From: CAYNDB01 sp964395915 | GTDB lineage: Bacteria > Nitrospinota_A > UBA7883 > JAJRTC01 | Reading direction: 5' to 3' | Assembly (NCBI GenBank): GCA_964395915.1 | Contig: CAYNDB010000007.1 | Coordinates: 1 to 42,349, forward strand | Length of the DNA stretch: 42,349 nt | Shown here: positions 1 through 7,057 of the stretch, piece by piece | Numbering within the stretch: the first letter of the stretch is position 1 | Layout of the letters: each line of letters opens with the position of its first letter | Translations under genes and position numbers: made by a program | The notes under the pieces: generated by a model | Told to the model about the DNA's origin: nothing | The model's database searches: none | The model's input: the letters and a program-made list of their open reading frames with translations, nothing else

Positions 1-396
1 TGGTCTCAAACAAAAGACGCAATTTCCGATCATCCGGCATTCGGCGCGGGAGCGGGTACATTTAGATATATATACATGTTATACGAGGAATCGGCCGAAT
101 ACTATTATCACACGCATAACGATTATCTGCAGGTTTTAGTGGAACAGGGAGCTATCGGTTTTACCCTGCTATCGCTATCGCTATTCCTGTTGATGAGCAG
201 AATTTTGGGCGCCTATACAAAAAGAAAAGATTTATTCTTGCGAAGCATACTGTTCGCTTCGTTAGTCGGATCCCTTTCACTGCTGTTGCACGCCTTTGTG
301 GATTTCAACTTCCAGATTCCCGCCAACACCGCCTATTTTTATGTGGTTCTAGGGATGGGCATAGCGGCTGGCACGATGAAGAAAAAACGGAAATGA
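1..396 (+). CDS. O-antigen ligase / polymerase-like membrane protein, C-terminal part
   Basis: The reading frame is open from base 1, so the gene begins before the window; 131 codons and the stop are visible. The segment HTHNDYLQVLVEQGAIG matches the conserved loop of the Wzy_C/WaaL O-antigen ligase family (H-x-x-x-L-x-x-L-x-E-x-G-x-x-G). It is followed by two or three hydrophobic helices and a short basic tail ending in KKKRK, consistent with the last membrane spans and a cytoplasmic end. Members polymerise O-antigen or exopolysaccharide, or ligate it to lipid A-core in the inner membrane; which role applies here cannot be decided. It converges on the ABC exporter genes on the other strand, 28 bases away. 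Seen: motif and hydrophobic segments. Inferred: function. Confidence 0.72.
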   Translation, partial: WSQTKDAISDHPAFGAGAGTFRYIYMLYEESAEYYYHTHNDYLQVLVEQGAIGFTLLSLSLFLLMSRILGAYTKRKDLFLRSILFASLVGSLSLLLHAFVDFNFQIPANTAYFYVVLGMGIAAGTMKKKRK

Positions 397-424
397 GGAA
401 TCAGTCTTATTAAACATTCCCAGA

Positions 425-1258
425 TCAGTAATGAGCAAGCGTTCCGCGTTTCATGGCTTCCTTTAACGCAAAGCTGAATATGCGCAGACTTATCGGAATA
501 GTGATTATGGAAAAGATTAAAAGAAAAAGAAGGTTCGGAGCCACATCAACAAACTGCGCTCCCTGAAGAAGAGCCAGCCGCATAGCTTCAAGCGAATGGG
601 TAATTGGGAAAATTAGCGAAACGTATTCCAGGAAGTTTGGCAACACCGAGACAGGGTAATATACGCCGCCAAGAAGCTGTGATAACGCGCCGATGGCATA
701 TGCCACAGGGTCTCCCCGCTTGAACACGATTACGAAGCTTGCCGACAACACGCCGAAAGGAAGAAAAGCGGCTATCGACAAGAACAGCGTAACGAAAGCG
801 ACCGGAATGTTCGCATCGCCCATATCCACGCCAAAAACGAATACACCGAGGAGAAGAAACACCGCTACGCTAAAGGAAGCCATTATGAAGCTCCACAAGG
901 TGGAGGCGATAAGCAGACAGGCCGGGCTTGTTGGCGTGGCGAACACCGCTTCCAAAGTTCCAGACATCTGGCCTTCCCGGATGCTTGAGCTGAACGAATA
1001 AAGCGACGTGGATAAATAGCTGTTGAACGCCAGGCCGACCAGCACAAAGGCGAAATAGTTTCCGCCATATTCTTTTAAAGACTCGTTTGGCGCTGTCCCC
1101 AGAAGCTTCGAAACAAAGAAGAAAGTCGTGGCGTAAAAAAGAACTCCGAAAACCCGTAGTAGAAAATCGAACCGGTAGCTTAGCTGCTGTTTTAAGTCTT
1201 TGACGACAAAAGCTCCTATCCGCCGGATATCCGCAACGAAGTCTATTGTCTTAATCAT
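425..1258 (-). CDS. ABC-2 type transporter permease
   Basis: A 277-residue membrane protein with about six hydrophobic spans and the ABC-2 layout: a cytoplasmic N-terminus, a first span near residues 35-52, and a conserved central region ending in a GGVYYPVSVLPNF loop before the last helices. That loop is typical of ABC-2 permeases such as the DrrB/NodJ group. The start ATG lies inside the end of the ATPase gene with an 8-base overlap (ATG 1258-1256, ATPase stop 1253-1251), so the two are translationally coupled and form one exporter. Substrates of this class include polysaccharides, lipids and antibiotics; nothing here identifies the cargo, although the adjacent O-antigen ligase end makes a surface glycan or lipid plausible. 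Confidence 0.85.
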   Translation of the reverse strand: MIKTIDFVADIRRIGAFVVKDLKQQLSYRFDFLLRVFGVLFYATTFFFVSKLLGTAPNESLKEYGGNYFAFVLVGLAFNSYLSTSLYSFSSSIREGQMSGTLEAVFATPTSPACLLIASTLWSFIMASFSVAVFLLLGVFVFGVDMGDANIPVAFVTLFLSIAAFLPFGVLSASFVIVFKRGDPVAYAIGALSQLLGGVYYPVSVLPNFLEYVSLIFPITHSLEAMRLALLQGAQFVDVAPNLLFLLIFSIITIPISLRIFSFALKEAMKRGTLAHY

Positions 1259-2246
1259 TTGTATATTTTTCGAATATCTCGCTCAATCCCGCCTGAGCGA
1301 CATTCACATTTTCGATGTGGACTTGCGATTTCGTCATAATGGAAAACGCCTCGTTGAGAGAGCTATAACCATCATCAACCAGCCGGACCGATACTAAAAT
1401 ACGATTTTCGTTTTTATCGTCCACAGTCACATCTTTAACGCCAGGCAGGCTTATCAATCTCTTTATCAATTCTTCAGACTTTTCCCTAAGATAGAAGGAG
1501 ATAGACTGCCCAGTTCCTAAATTCTTTCTAAGCGAACGCATGTCGTCCACAACAGCGACCTTCCCCTTGCTCATTATCGCCACCCTGTCACATATCTGCT
1601 CCGCTTCATGTAGCTGGTGTGTGACGAGAACGATCGTCTTATTTTCCTCTCGGCAAATTCGCCGGATATATTCTCGCAACGCGTTTGATGACTTGGGATC
1701 AACGCTCTTTGTCGGCTCGTCCATAAATAATACTGGCGGGTTGTGCAACAAAGTGCGGGCGATACCGAGCCGTTGTTTCATTCCGGTGGTGCACCTGTCC
1801 ACCCGTGTGTCTATAAACTCCGAAAGGTCGAGCACGGCGGTTATCTCGCTGATACGTTTTCGAAGTTTTCTTCCAGAGACACCATGGAGCTTTCCGAAAA
1901 ACGTTAGGTTGTCCCTTACCGAAAGCCGCCAGAAAAAGCTTCTCTCCTCACCATTGACAAGCCCGATCATCCGCTTGACCGAAATTGGGTCGGAGAGATC
2001 GACTCCTTTTATGTTTGCCGTTCCACTGGTAGGCAGAACCAGGCCAGCAATCATTTTTATCAACGTGCTTTTCCCTGCGCCGTTAGAGCCAAGAAGCCCG
2101 AAAAGCTCGCCTTCGCTTATGGTCAACGTCACATCATCCACTGCAAGCATAGGCTTCCCGCACTCCGCCCGGGTGAGAAAAGCGCGCAAACCACCGGAAA
2201 GGTCATACCGTTTGGTAAGTTTATCGATAAAAATTGATGTGGTCAC
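1251..2246 (-). CDS. ABC transporter ATP-binding protein (ABC-2 exporter)
   Basis: 331 residues. Walker A is GSNGAGKST, the signature is TTGMKQRLGIA (a TTGM variant of the usual SGGM), and Walker B is VLFMDEPT followed by the switch histidine in VLVTHQ. A C-terminal extension of about 90 residues follows the nucleotide-binding domain, as in many drug, lipid and polysaccharide exporters. The likely start is GTG at 2246; no in-frame ATG is better placed. It drives the permease encoded immediately downstream, with which it overlaps. The TTGM signature and the partner type place it in the CcmA/NatA/DrrA-like group. Family confidence is high; substrate unknown. Confidence 0.9.
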   Translation of the reverse strand: MTTSIFIDKLTKRYDLSGGLRAFLTRAECGKPMLAVDDVTLTISEGELFGLLGSNGAGKSTLIKMIAGLVLPTSGTANIKGVDLSDPISVKRMIGLVNGEERSFFWRLSVRDNLTFFGKLHGVSGRKLRKRISEITAVLDLSEFIDTRVDRCTTGMKQRLGIARTLLHNPPVLFMDEPTKSVDPKSSNALREYIRRICREENKTIVLVTHQLHEAEQICDRVAIMSKGKVAVVDDMRSLRKNLGTGQSISFYLREKSEELIKRLISLPGVKDVTVDDKNENRILVSVRLVDDGYSSLNEAFSIMTKSQVHIENVNVAQAGLSEIFEKYTND

Positions 2247-2573
2247 ACTTATGTCCGTTCAAACAAGATCAGTAAGACAAATATAACATGGAAGTCATTT
2301 ATATTCTGTATGTTCGGCACGCCGGTAACTTGTAACGATAATATCCGCCAATGCAAAAAACCGTTACAAGAATACAAAAAGGATAAATTTTTTTATTTTT
2401 TTTATTTACAATAATATTTTTAGGTCTATATTGCTTACTATAAACTGCTTTGCGCAGGGGGTTCAAAGCAAAGAGGGGAAATTGCAATTGCTTGCCAGCT
2501 GTTTCGATAATGTGGGCTAAACTGTCACTTTCCTTTTATGGATCCTTGTAAATTAATATAAGGGGAGGGAACA
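2247..2573. other. Intergenic region, AT-rich, divergent promoters expected
   Basis: No credible gene. The section about 2385-2430 is a long T/A-rich run. Because the flanking genes diverge, it should carry promoters for both the ABC exporter and the PEP-CTERM gene, but I could not pick a convincing -35/-10 pair. The ribosome-binding site of the PEP-CTERM gene (AGGGGAGGG, ending 4 bases before the ATG at 2574) is clear. Confidence 0.5.
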
Positions 2574-3209
2574 ATGAGAAAATTTGTAATGGCCATAACC
2601 TTTATGGTCGCTGTATCTTTTGCAGTTCCTGCTACAGGGACTACGCTTACGTTTGACGATCTCCCAGATATACCATGGGATGGCAGCACAGAGCCAGTTG
2701 ACTACATTTCCAGTTACGGTACCTATGGCGGGTTGACTTGGGATAACATGGACTATGGTGATCCAGCTGAAATACGTGATTATCTGGATACGGTCTGGGG
2801 AGTATCGGAAACTGGATACACTAACGGCATGGTGTCTTCTAACCAAATCGCTTACAACACCTATGGTTTGAACGCGACTATCACCTCCGTAGGCTTGTTT
2901 GATTTTTATGGAGCCTATCTCAATGCGGCATGGTCAGACAGTTTGGGTGTTACCGTTAGAGGCTATTCTGGCGGAACCGGGGGAACCCTCATCGGCGACA
3001 ATACCGTAACCCTCAATAAATCCGGAGCGTCTTACTTTGCTTTTAACTATTTGGGAATAGACACATTGGAGTTTTCCACTCATGGCTATGGAACATTTGT
3101 AATGGACAATTTCAACTACAGACAAGTTCCGGAACCAGCCACTTTACTTCTTTTGGGCTCAGCTCTGCTCGGCTTTGGAATGTTCCACAGAATGAGAGAG
3201 GAAAGTTAA
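2574..3209 (+). CDS. PEP-CTERM sorting domain protein
   Basis: 211 residues. An N-terminal signal peptide (about residues 1-22, hydrophobic core VMAITFMVAVSFAVP) is followed by a secreted domain rich in Gly, Tyr, Thr and Ser. The C-terminus is a textbook PEP-CTERM tail: VPEP at 185-188, the hydrophobic helix LLLLGSALLGFGMF, then the basic end HRMREES. Such proteins are exported by Sec and then recognised by an exosortase (EpsH), which cuts at the PEP motif for delivery to the cell surface or exopolysaccharide. No exosortase is in this window, so it must be elsewhere if the system works. The secreted domain resembles the generic lectin-like or beta-sandwich PEP-CTERM proteins; its function is unknown. 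It is a single gene with a strong Shine-Dalgarno sequence. Confidence 0.88.
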   Translation: MRKFVMAITFMVAVSFAVPATGTTLTFDDLPDIPWDGSTEPVDYISSYGTYGGLTWDNMDYGDPAEIRDYLDTVWGVSETGYTNGMVSSNQIAYNTYGLNATITSVGLFDFYGAYLNAAWSDSLGVTVRGYSGGTGGTLIGDNTVTLNKSGASYFAFNYLGIDTLEFSTHGYGTFVMDNFNYRQVPEPATLLLLGSALLGFGMFHRMREES

Positions 3210-3526
3210 AAAGACGCCAAGACCGATCATCTTTTGGCGCCTGAAACCTAAACGCCTGCAAACGTTTTTGGCTGATCCTAAGTAACGACTGCGCCTGAGC
3301 TTGCCACTTAACATATGTTGTGACAGCCTGCTACTGAATGTGTAATGGTCTCAGGAAATTAGCGCTGCTATTTTCGTTAAAGCCTTTTCGTCAATCTAGA
3401 AAATCAATCACAAACTCCTAACGAGGCCAAAGCGATCTCGTCAAATGAGAAAGCATAAAATAGATCGTGAGCTTTCGATTATTTAACATCATGTTGAAAA
3501 GCTAAAAGGAGAACCATTGAGAGGTG
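3210..3526. other. Intergenic region with weak hairpin near 3216-3241
   Basis: No gene seen. Just after the PEP-CTERM stop lies a short inverted repeat (CGCCAA ... TTGGCG, about 11-14 bases apart) that could terminate that gene, but it lacks a T-tract. The rest shows no repeats or reading frames I can support. Confidence 0.35.
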
Positions 3527-3555
3527 TTGACAACCTTTGCACGAAACCCTAGATT
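3527..3555 (+). promoter_or_regulatory. Sigma-70-type promoter for the 74-residue gene
   Basis: TTGACA (3527-3532) is a perfect -35 box. It is followed after exactly 17 bases by TAGATT (3550-3555), a 4-of-6 match to TATAAT. The start codon at 3600 is 45 bases downstream of the -10 box. The consensus -35 and ideal spacing make this the clearest plus-strand promoter in the window. Confidence 0.6.
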
Positions 3556-3599
3556 AAGCCATAATGACTTTGTAATATACATTATCTGAGAGAAAAAAA

Positions 3600-3824
3600 A
3601 TGGCAGGTAAACAACGTCTCAATCTGCATTTGTTGGACGATGATGAGCGCATACAATACACATCCTATATTGCTGGACGACATAAGAAGATGCTGGCCAA
3701 AATAGCTAAAACAACAGGAATGCCCGAAGCAGCCTTACTCCGGCTGGCGCTTGATAAAGGTCTACCCCGAGTCAAGCAGATGCTAACTACAAATAGCAAA
3801 TTAGATTTCCAATGTGGGGGATAG
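3600..3824 (+). CDS. Small putative DNA-binding (ribbon-helix-helix-like) protein
   Basis: 74 residues, not a family I recognise firmly. Residues about 30-56 (KKMLAKIAKTTGMPEAALLRLAL) have the two-helix pattern common to ribbon-helix-helix repressors and antitoxins, ending in a G-L-P turn. The preceding stretch RLNLHLLDDDERIQY could supply the strand. It is basic overall. The start ATG follows a run of A and a weak GAGAG, but a good promoter lies just upstream, which supports a real gene. It sits 61 bases before tRNA-Gly with no toxin or integrase next to it. It could be an orphan regulator or a remnant of an element once inserted near the tRNA gene. Seen: short ORF, promoter. Inferred: fold and role. 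Confidence 0.5.
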   Translation: MAGKQRLNLHLLDDDERIQYTSYIAGRHKKMLAKIAKTTGMPEAALLRLALDKGLPRVKQMLTTNSKLDFQCGG

Positions 3825-3885
3825 TGTGGGGGGAAACTTTTGCCCCATTGACAGGATTTTGTAATCTATTGAATTAATAGTGGAT

Positions 3886-3961
3886 GCGGGCGTAGCTCAG
3901 CTGGTAGAGCATCAGCTTCCCAAGCTGAGGGTCGAGGGTTCGAATCCCTTCGCCCGCTCCA
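3886..3961 (+). tRNA. tRNA-Gly (anticodon CCC)
   Basis: A full cloverleaf can be drawn. The acceptor stem is GCGGGCG paired with CGCCCGC; the D stem is GCTC/GAGC; the anticodon stem is TCAGC/GCTGA around the loop TTCCCAA, giving anticodon CCC. The variable loop is GGGTC, the T arm is GAGGG-TTCGAAT-CCCTT, the discriminator base is T, and CCA is encoded. Total length is 76 bases. Anticodon CCC reads GGG glycine codons. A TTGACA box at 3848-3853 may be the -35 of its promoter, but the matching -10 is unclear. Confidence 0.97.
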
Positions 3962-4186
3962 AATGTTTTAACAAGCTATCACTCCACTCCTCCTCATTTA
4001 AAAAAACTGTTGCCCCTCATATGTGGGCGCGTCATTCCGGGCGCAAAGGTCCCGCTCCAGCCACCAGAATATTTACAGGGCCTTCACAAATCACTATTAA
4101 AAAAACAGATACGTTTTCCTGTTCAGTTTGATTTCAGCTTCGATTGCTATCGTGTGGCCATGAATAAACATAAAGGAGCCGGAACG

Positions 4187-4831
4187 ATGAAGAACAACGA
4201 GAGGGTGAAGGTTTGGGATCCATTCGTGAGGGTGTTTCACTGGGCTCTTTTTCTTGCATTCACAGTCGCTTTTTTTACAGAGTTCGACGAGCTTAGGCTT
4301 CATGTGTTCGCAGGCTATGTGGTGGCCCTTCTTGTCTCGTTACGAATAGTTTGGGGAATTATTGGCGAGAAAAACGCCAGGTTCTCCGATTTTGTATACA
4401 AACCTGCGGCTGTCGTAACTTATATAAAGGACATGACGCGTCTTCGGCACAAGCGGTACATAGGTCATAACCCGGCAGCCGGAACAATGGCGCTTGTTCT
4501 ATTAATCTGCCTTGCGGCGACGGCGCTGACAGGCGCTTTGACATACGGAGCCAAGGAAGTGTCCGGCCCGTTCGCAACGATAATGCTCGACTATGGATGG
4601 CGCTATGGCAAAGAGCTTAAGGAGATACACGGTTTCCTGGCCTGGTTTACAGTTTTTCTTGCCGCATTGCATGTAATAGGCGCAATCGCCGAAAGTGTGT
4701 TGCACGGTGAGAACCTTGTCCTGTCAATGTTTACGGGATTTAAGCGAAAAGAGCTGGTTGCTGAAAATATGTGGGAGAAGAGTGGAAACCCTCAAACCAG
4801 CCCCACTATTGAAATAAGTGACTCTAACTAA
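4187..4831 (+). CDS. Cytochrome b561-like membrane cytochrome b (SHP/DHC cluster)
   Basis: 214 residues with four hydrophobic helices (about 14-32, 39-60, 97-119, 147-170). Histidines at 18, 39, 148 and 162 lie in the helices as expected for two b-type hemes in the b561/hydrogenase-type cytochrome b family. The start is the ATG at 4187, preceded by AAAGGAG with 8-base spacing; the frame is open further upstream but that part has no ribosome site and would run into the tRNA. It probably passes electrons between the quinone pool and the periplasmic cytochromes encoded next. Cytochrome b, SHP-type and DHC-type cytochromes are known to occur together as a conserved cluster, which strongly supports this assignment. 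The first 3' neighbour begins 149 bases away, across a structured spacer. Confidence 0.88.
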   Translation: MKNNERVKVWDPFVRVFHWALFLAFTVAFFTEFDELRLHVFAGYVVALLVSLRIVWGIIGEKNARFSDFVYKPAAVVTYIKDMTRLRHKRYIGHNPAAGTMALVLLICLAATALTGALTYGAKEVSGPFATIMLDYGWRYGKELKEIHGFLAWFTVFLAALHVIGAIAESVLHGENLVLSMFTGFKRKELVAENMWEKSGNPQTSPTIEISDSN

Positions 4832-4875
4832 GCAATTCAGGAAATGTTGACCATGAGAAAGATAAAAGTGTAGCG

Positions 4876-4943
4876 CTGTCTAATATTCCCCTGGGCCGGG
4901 GCGTGCTTTTACCACCGCCGCCTCGGTCCACCCCTTTAGACAG
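4876..4943 (+). promoter_or_regulatory. Strong two-stem RNA structure between cytochrome b and SHP genes
   Basis: Outer stem CTGTCTAA (4876-4883) pairs perfectly with TTAGACAG (4936-4943). Inner stem GGGCCGGGGCG (4893-4903) pairs with CGCCTCGGTCC (4919-4929): 11 pairs, two of them G-U. The two stems are separated by an asymmetric internal loop (4884-4892 and 4930-4935), and a 15-base loop caps the structure. There is no T-tract after it, so it is not a standard terminator. It lies in the leader of the SHP gene, 36 bases before the ATG. It could be a processing or stability element that sets different levels of the two genes, an attenuator, or a ligand-binding RNA. I match it to no riboswitch class. 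Confidence 0.6.
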
Positions 4944-4979
4944 TTTCAGTTTCAACCAATCGAGTTCGGAGATCAAAAG

Positions 4980-5381
4980 ATGAAAAGATTGATATTCACG
5001 ACCGCTTTTTTCATTGCCATGGGTTCAACATCATCTTTCGCAGGGGCGGTCGATAACCTGTTGTCCCGCTATCAGGTAAAAAACGTAAAAGAGTTTAGCC
5101 CGAAGCGTGGAGAGGCAATGTGGTTAAAAACTTATAAGAACCGGGAGGCGGGCGATATAAGAAGCTGTCAAACGTGTCACACGAAAAACCTTAAGGCAAG
5201 CGGGAAACATTATAAAACCGGTGAGGTAATCAACCCGTTGGCCCCGTCCGTTAACCCCGCAAGGTTCACAGAGATCAAGTTTATCGAAAAATGGTTTAAA
5301 CGAAATTGTAAATGGACACTTGGACGTGAATGCACAAATCAGGAAAAAGGCGATTTTCTGCTGTTTCTGCAAAAACAGTAA
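4980..5381 (+). CDS. SHP-type monoheme cytochrome c (DUF1924)
   Basis: 133 residues with a signal peptide (cleavage near A21). One heme c site, CQTCH (Cys63, Cys66, His67), is followed by the family hallmark region: NPLAPSVNPARF and the tail KWFKRNC...GRECT..EKGDFL. Cys110 and Cys118 are the conserved pair expected to form a disulfide. This is the DUF1924 / sphaeroides heme protein (SHP) family, periplasmic high-spin cytochromes that bind O2 and NO and are reduced by the diheme DHC. A clear ribosome site (GGAG, 8 bases before ATG) is present. It is followed 31 bases later by DHC. Physiological role of SHP is still unsettled in the family. Confidence 0.9.
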   Translation: MKRLIFTTAFFIAMGSTSSFAGAVDNLLSRYQVKNVKEFSPKRGEAMWLKTYKNREAGDIRSCQTCHTKNLKASGKHYKTGEVINPLAPSVNPARFTEIKFIEKWFKRNCKWTLGRECTNQEKGDFLLFLQKQ

Positions 5382-5412
5382 AAACACATCTTTATAGAAG
5401 GAGATAAAGAAA

Positions 5413-6060
5413 ATGAAGGAAAATAAAGTTAAACTATCAGTTATATTTCTGGCGCTGGCGGCAGGTATGGCCGTTATAGCCGGACAGGTATTCGCGGATG
5501 ACGATGGCGACGACGATAATAATCGAAGCGGTTATTATCAGAACGGCAGGGAGCGTGATAAAGATGATGATAGCCGCGGCGGGTTCTTTGGCGGAAAAGA
5601 TGGCTTTGGAGGTAAGGCTGATGTGGCGGCTGTTGAAAACGTTCTCTACAAAAAAGAATGCGGCTCCTGTCATTTCGCCTACCAGCCGGGGCTTTTGCCT
5701 GCGCTCTCGTGGGAGAAAATGATGGCCGGACTTGAAAATCATTTTGGAGATAACGCGGAATTGCTTAAAGAGGACCAGGTTGAGATAACCATGTACCTTA
5801 TTGCCAATTCGGCGGACTATTCCGACCACAAGGCGTCGATAAAAATATCGCGGTCGTTAGATGGTATGGGTAATCCGTTAAGGATAACCGACACCCCGTA
5901 CTTTATTAATGAGCATAACGAGATCCCCGCAAAAATGTGGAAGGACAACCCCAAGGTAAAGTCATTAAGTTATTGCGACAGATGTCATGCGAACGCCGAA
6001 GCTGGCTCTTTCAACGAGCATAATGTAAACATTCCCGGATTCGGAAAATGGGACGATTAA
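5413..6060 (+). CDS. Diheme cytochrome c (DHC family), periplasmic
   Basis: 215 residues with a signal peptide (about 1-28). Two heme c sites are CGSCH (Cys83-His87) and CDRCH (Cys188-His192), far apart as in the diheme DHC family (PF09626), and the spacing and C-terminal NxPGFGKW ending fit that family. Between signal peptide and first heme there is an unusual 50-residue acidic, Gly/Asp/Asn-rich segment starting DDDGDDDNN, probably disordered. AAGGAG precedes the ATG. DHC is the known electron donor to SHP, and the membrane cytochrome b upstream would reduce DHC, giving a chain quinol to cytochrome b to DHC to SHP. The 3' end overlaps the next gene by 13 bases if that gene starts at its first ATG. 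Confidence 0.9.
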   Translation: MKENKVKLSVIFLALAAGMAVIAGQVFADDDGDDDNNRSGYYQNGRERDKDDDSRGGFFGGKDGFGGKADVAAVENVLYKKECGSCHFAYQPGLLPALSWEKMMAGLENHFGDNAELLKEDQVEITMYLIANSADYSDHKASIKISRSLDGMGNPLRITDTPYFINEHNEIPAKMWKDNPKVKSLSYCDRCHANAEAGSFNEHNVNIPGFGKWDD

Positions 6061-6386
6061 TTGATATGCTTTCGATCAATACGCCAATAGTGTTTGGGTC
6101 TGTGGCGCTGGCGCTTTTTATGGCGCTGTCGCCCGCCGACACATCTTTCGCCGACGATGACCATAACATCGTTAAAAAACTAAAGGAGTCCGGAGACATC
6201 CTGCCACTTGAGATCATTATCAAAAAGGCCGCCGCCAAACATCCGGGACGAGTAATTGAAGCGGAGCTTGAGGAAAAGCCTGGCGGATATATTTATGAGA
6301 TCGAAATACTGGATAAGTCCGGCGTTGTTTGGGAATTGATATATGACGCTAAAACCGGCAAATTTCTAGGGAAAAAAGAAGACTGA
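6048..6386 (+). CDS. PepSY domain periplasmic protein
   Basis: 112 residues. A hydrophobic signal segment (about 12-35) is followed by one PepSY domain: the pattern LEIIIKKAAAKHPGRVIEAELE...YEIEILDKSGVVWELIYDAKTGKFL is diagnostic. The start is either the ATG at 6048, overlapping the DHC gene by 13 bases, or the ATG at 6066, which gives a more compact signal peptide; neither has a strong ribosome site, so translational coupling is likely. The response regulator starts 2 bases after the stop. PepSY proteins often accompany diheme cytochromes and two-component systems and may act as periplasmic inhibitors or sensors. Its place between the cytochromes and the kinase suggests a link from redox proteins to the sensor; that link is inference. 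Confidence 0.85.
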   Translation: MGRLIDMLSINTPIVFGSVALALFMALSPADTSFADDDHNIVKKLKESGDILPLEIIIKKAAAKHPGRVIEAELEEKPGGYIYEIEILDKSGVVWELIYDAKTGKFLGKKED

Positions 6387-6388
6387 CG

Positions 6389-7057
6389 ATGAGACTTCTT
6401 CTGGTGGAGGACGATGAGACTTTGAGCCGAAGCTTGAAAGCCGATCTTGAAAAAGCGGGTTTTGCGGTGGATACGGCCAACAACGGGGAGGATGCCGAGT
6501 TTATGGGAACGGAAGAGCCTTATGACGCGGTTATTCTCGACCTTGGCCTTCCCGTAAAATCTGGTTTGGATGTTTTGAAAACATGGCGCGACGATAACCT
6601 CAAGACACCTGTTATCATTCTTACGGCGCGAGGAGCCTGGCATGAAAAGGTTGATGGTTTCAAGGCCGGAGCCGATGACTATCTCGCCAAGCCGTTTCAT
6701 GTTGAAGAGCTTCTTGTAAGAATAAACGCCATGATTCGGCGATTTCACGACCATACTGGCGAAGAGACGCTTTGCGTGAATGGATTGACTCTTGATGAAA
6801 ACAGACAATCTGTGACCACCGAAGATGGAAAAACATTTGCGCTGACCGGCGTTGAATTCCGTTTACTCAGATATTTCATGCTGCATTCCGAAATAGTTCT
6901 ATCCAAGTCTACGCTAACGGAGCATGTGTATAATTATGATTCTGACAAGGACAGCAACGTCATAGAAGTTTATATAAAAAGGTTAAGGCAAAAACTCGGC
7001 AAAGAGATGATACATACCCGCAGGGGGCAAGGCTACGTATTCGGGAGCGCTGAATAA
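6389..7057 (+). CDS. OmpR/PhoP-family response regulator
   Basis: 222 residues. The receiver domain (1-115) has the acidic pocket EDD (7-9), the phosphorylated Asp51 in VILDLGLP, Thr79 in ILTA and Lys101 in LAKPF. The C-terminal winged-helix Trans_reg_C domain (about 125-220) ends in VYIKRLRQKLG...IHTRRGQGYVF, the usual recognition and wing region. It is of the QseB/PhoP type. Its stop overlaps the kinase ATG by one base (TAATG), so the pair is translationally coupled. It most likely controls this same cytochrome operon; no binding-site repeat was identified upstream of 4187. Confidence 0.95.
   Translation: MRLLLVEDDETLSRSLKADLEKAGFAVDTANNGEDAEFMGTEEPYDAVILDLGLPVKSGLDVLKTWRDDNLKTPVIILTARGAWHEKVDGFKAGADDYLAKPFHVEELLVRINAMIRRFHDHTGEETLCVNGLTLDENRQSVTTEDGKTFALTGVEFRLLRYFMLHSEIVLSKSTLTEHVYNYDSDKDSNVIEVYIKRLRQKLGKEMIHTRRGQGYVFGSAE

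Noticed and set aside
2385..2430. Strong terminator in the T-rich tract
   Set aside because: It has a T-rich run but no GC stem before it on either strand.
3880..4131. Open frame MDAGVAQLVEHQLPKL... over the tRNA
   Set aside because: It is the translation of the tRNA-Gly gene itself plus following sequence; such SNPFARS peptides are a common artefact of reading through a tRNA.
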